From positions 1-6,775 of the forward strand of contig JADGQE010000226.1 in the NCBI GenBank assembly GCA_017882055.1: a DNA stretch of 6,775 nucleotides. Reading direction: 5' to 3'. The translations under genes were made by a program, and so were the position numbers. Source of the DNA: Thermoflexales bacterium (GTDB taxonomy: Bacteria; Chloroflexota; Anaerolineae; Fen-1058). Shown piece after piece: positions 5,923 to 6,775 of this stretch (the first letter of the stretch is position 1; each line of letters begins with the position of its first letter). Under the pieces are notes generated by a model. The model was not told where the DNA came from and searched no databases. It was given only the letters and a program-made list of their open reading frames with translations.

Positions 5923-6341
5923 ACGTTGTAAAACCTCCCGCTGCGCAACCCCTCGGCGAGCACGTCGGCCCGTTCTTCATTAAGTTTTTGATAATACGAA
6001 AGCACCAGCATCTCAAACTCATCTGCGGCGTAGGCGTCGGCGCAAAAAATCCGCCGTTCGGCCATGATGATTTCCGACTGAAACACGGTGGATACCCGGC
6101 GCAGATTAATCAAATCTACATCCTTGCCGAGCAACTGCTCAAGGGCCACCCGCGCCTTGCCGAGAGCCAGGTGTCCCGCGCACCTGGCTTCATCAGGCGG
6201 GAGCAGCAGGGCAATATCCACATCACTACTGGGCCATGCTTTGTCTGTGCCATAAGAGCCAAACAGGTAAATCGCCTGCACCGTGGAATAGTGCGCCAGA
6301 ATGATCTGGAGGATGGCGGCGGTTGTTTCAGCCAGGTTCAT
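5919..6341 (-). CDS. mntA: Minimal nucleotidyltransferase antitoxin (MntA)
   Basis: The 140-residue protein has the nucleotidyltransferase active-site motif G-S-x10-D-x-D exactly: Gly28-Ser29, then Asp40 and Asp42, in LFGSYGTDKAWPSSDVDIALLL (26–47, two residues beyond the motif on each side or more). The third metal-ligand aspartate is probably Asp76 in KDVDLINL (73–80). The EIIMAERRIF segment (90–99) and a helical C-terminal tail follow. MntA proteins use ATP to adenylylate the HepT toxin and so neutralise it. The start ATG (6339–6341) has GAGG at 6349–6352, 7 nt upstream. The gene comes first in the pair, which favours making antitoxin before toxin, and overlaps hepT by 4 bp. A palindrome at 6353–6365 just upstream may serve regulation. 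Catalytic residues are complete, so an active antitoxin is expected. Confidence 0.9.
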   Translation of the reverse strand: MNLAETTAAILQIILAHYSTVQAIYLFGSYGTDKAWPSSDVDIALLLPPDEARCAGHLALGKARVALEQLLGKDVDLINLRRVSTVFQSEIIMAERRIFCADAYAADEFEMLVLSYYQKLNEERADVLAEGLRSGRFYNV

Positions 6342-6352
6342 ACCCTTACCTC

Positions 6353-6365
6353 AATCATTATGATT
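6353..6365. promoter_or_regulatory. Palindrome upstream of mntA, possible operator over the -10 box
   Basis: AATCATTATGATT is a perfect 6+1+6 palindrome ending 11 bases upstream of the mntA ATG. Its minus-strand reading contains CATAAT (6357–6362), five of six bases of a -10 hexamer, with a weak CTGACC about 19 bp further upstream. A palindrome covering a -10 box is a common operator layout for autoregulated toxin–antitoxin genes. The short size and the weak -35 keep this tentative. Confidence 0.35.
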
Positions 6366-6472
6366 CATTGGGAACTGCCGCGGTCAGCGCCGCCAAATAC
6401 TACAACGAATTTGGAAAGCAACGAATTGAGGAGCAAAAAAATCGTTCCAGCCCCATCCTTTGTAGTGTTCAT
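6365..6472 (-). CDS. Possible 35-residue small ORF between nuoM1 and mntA
   Basis: The ATG (6470–6472) is preceded at 5 nt by AGGAG (6478–6482), one of the best ribosome sites in the window, and the ORF ends with TGA at 6365–6367. The peptide begins MNTTKDGAGTIFLLLNSLLS and has one hydrophobic stretch (about residues 10–27), followed by GGADRGSSQ. I recognise no family. The stop lies at the edge of the mntA palindrome. The spacing tcttt-agg...ATGAAC loosely recalls the nuoM2 start region, but the similarity ends at the second codon. It may be a small membrane peptide, a leader peptide, or the remains of a gene start. Confidence 0.3.
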   Translation of the reverse strand: MNTTKDGAGTIFLLLNSLLSKFVVVFGGADRGSSQ

Positions 6473-6496
6473 GGCAACTCCTAAAGACCCGAAAAG

Positions 6497-6775
6497 TTAG
6501 CCGCCGATCAACTTCACCACCGATTCGTTGATCACGCCCATCAGCCACATCGGATACACGCCAACCACCAGCATCAACGCCATTAACGGTGCGAGAGCGA
6601 CCGTCTCAGTCCGATTGATGTCGGGCATGTCGGCGTGATGCAGCAGCTCACGATTGACCGGGCCATGCAGCACTTTCTGAATTCCCTTCAGGACGTAAGC
6701 GCCGGTCATCAACAAACCGATCATCGACAGCGCCGTAATCGCCGTAAAGACCGGCCACGCGCCGCGCACCACCTG
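6497..6775 (-). CDS. nuoM: NADH-quinone oxidoreductase subunit M, first copy, C-terminal 92 residues (cut by the right edge)
   Basis: The frame is open to the right edge and ends with TAA at 6497–6499. The segment matches the end of NuoM: a membrane helix (about residues 8–32 of the fragment), the conserved junction GAYVLKGIQKVLHGP (25–39), a charged cytoplasmic stretch around HHADMPDINRTE, a last helix (about 58–80), and the terminus INESVVKLIGG. The equivalent region of copy 2 reads AAYVLRVVQQVFFGD and ends PVAKLLGG, so the two are clear paralogues but well diverged. Because the N-terminal four-fifths lie outside, the channel residues of this copy cannot be checked. The last 28 bases (6497–6524) may have been supplied by the inserted element rather than being the original gene end. 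Confidence 0.9.
   Translation of the reverse strand, partial: QVVRGAWPVFTAITALSMIGLLMTGAYVLKGIQKVLHGPVNRELLHHADMPDINRTETVALAPLMALMLVVGVYPMWLMGVINESVVKLIGG

Larger units (their letters stand above)
5362..6544. mobile_element. Putative integrative element or defence-island remnant in the 3' end of nuoM1
   Basis: The interval is bounded by the two exact 20-bp direct repeats and holds the alternative nuoM1 gene end, a small ORF, mntA, hepT and a truncated restriction-type gene. Collapsing the repeats removes 1,163 bp and gives an intact nuoM1 ending ESVTRLIGG-TGA, followed 53 bp later by nuoM2. Sampled stretches are poorer in GC than the nuo genes (hand counts: 27/60 at 5881–5940 and 28/60 at 5761–5820, against 38/60 at 4561–4620). 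No integrase, transposase or terminal inverted repeats are visible, so it would be a decayed or non-autonomous element. Plain illegitimate recombination with a related strain's DNA is the alternative. Confidence 0.55.

Noticed and set aside
5329..5931. Plus-strand open frame (200 codons) opposite hepT
   Set aside because: HepT and its HEPN motif on the minus strand explain the region; the plus frame has no recognisable motif or ribosome site.
6431..6460. T-run (minus strand) as a terminator after nuoM1
   Set aside because: The seven-T run on the minus strand is not preceded by a convincing GC stem.

Overview
The window carries the tail of a respiratory complex I (nuo) operon running into the start of an F-type ATP synthase (atp) operon. 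Every supported gene is on the minus strand, so the biological order runs from high to low coordinates: end of a first nuoM, an intruding toxin–antitoxin module, a second complete nuoM, nuoN, then atpZ, atpB, atpE and the start of atpF. Two tandem nuoM genes, nuo directly followed by atp, the AtpB sequence type and a GC-rich coding background suggest a Chloroflexota bacterium (Anaerolineae-like). That placement rests on memory of gene order and protein style, not on a search.

Right edge (about 6775–5281). The last 92 codons of nuoM copy 1 end at 6497. Between it and nuoM copy 2 lies an insert of about 1.16 kb. It holds a 35-codon small ORF, a palindrome, mntA (nucleotidyltransferase antitoxin), hepT (HEPN RNase toxin), and a truncated start of what looks like a type III restriction-type helicase/nuclease gene. 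This fragment stops abruptly at a second, orphan copy of the nuoM 3' end (5334–5385). The two nuoM ends share an exact 20-base core (5362–5381 and 6525–6544), and joining them would restore an uninterrupted nuoM1 ORF. The layout resembles an integrative element or defence-island remnant that entered the 3' end of nuoM1, brought its own replacement gene end, and then decayed. This is the most interesting feature of the window.

Middle (5280–2242). NuoM copy 2 and NuoN are complete and closely spaced (6 bp). Both are multi-pass, antiporter-like proton-channel subunits. NuoN keeps all expected channel residues. NuoM copy 2 lacks the TM7 lysine that is central to proton translocation in canonical NuoM (Leu237 instead), while keeping the TM5 Glu, TM8 Lys and TM12 Glu.

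Left part (2241–1). A well-formed sigma-70-type promoter (2175–2203) and a GC-rich leader hairpin precede atpZ, so the atp genes probably have their own transcription start besides read-through from nuo. atpZ and atpB overlap by 4 bp. AtpB carries an extra hydrophilic loop of about 70 residues. atpE starts with GTG and encodes a proton-type c subunit. A hairpin-forming repeat separates atpE from atpF, which starts with TTG and is cut by the window edge. Together the nuo genes build the proton-pumping membrane arm and the atp genes build the Fo motor that uses the gradient.
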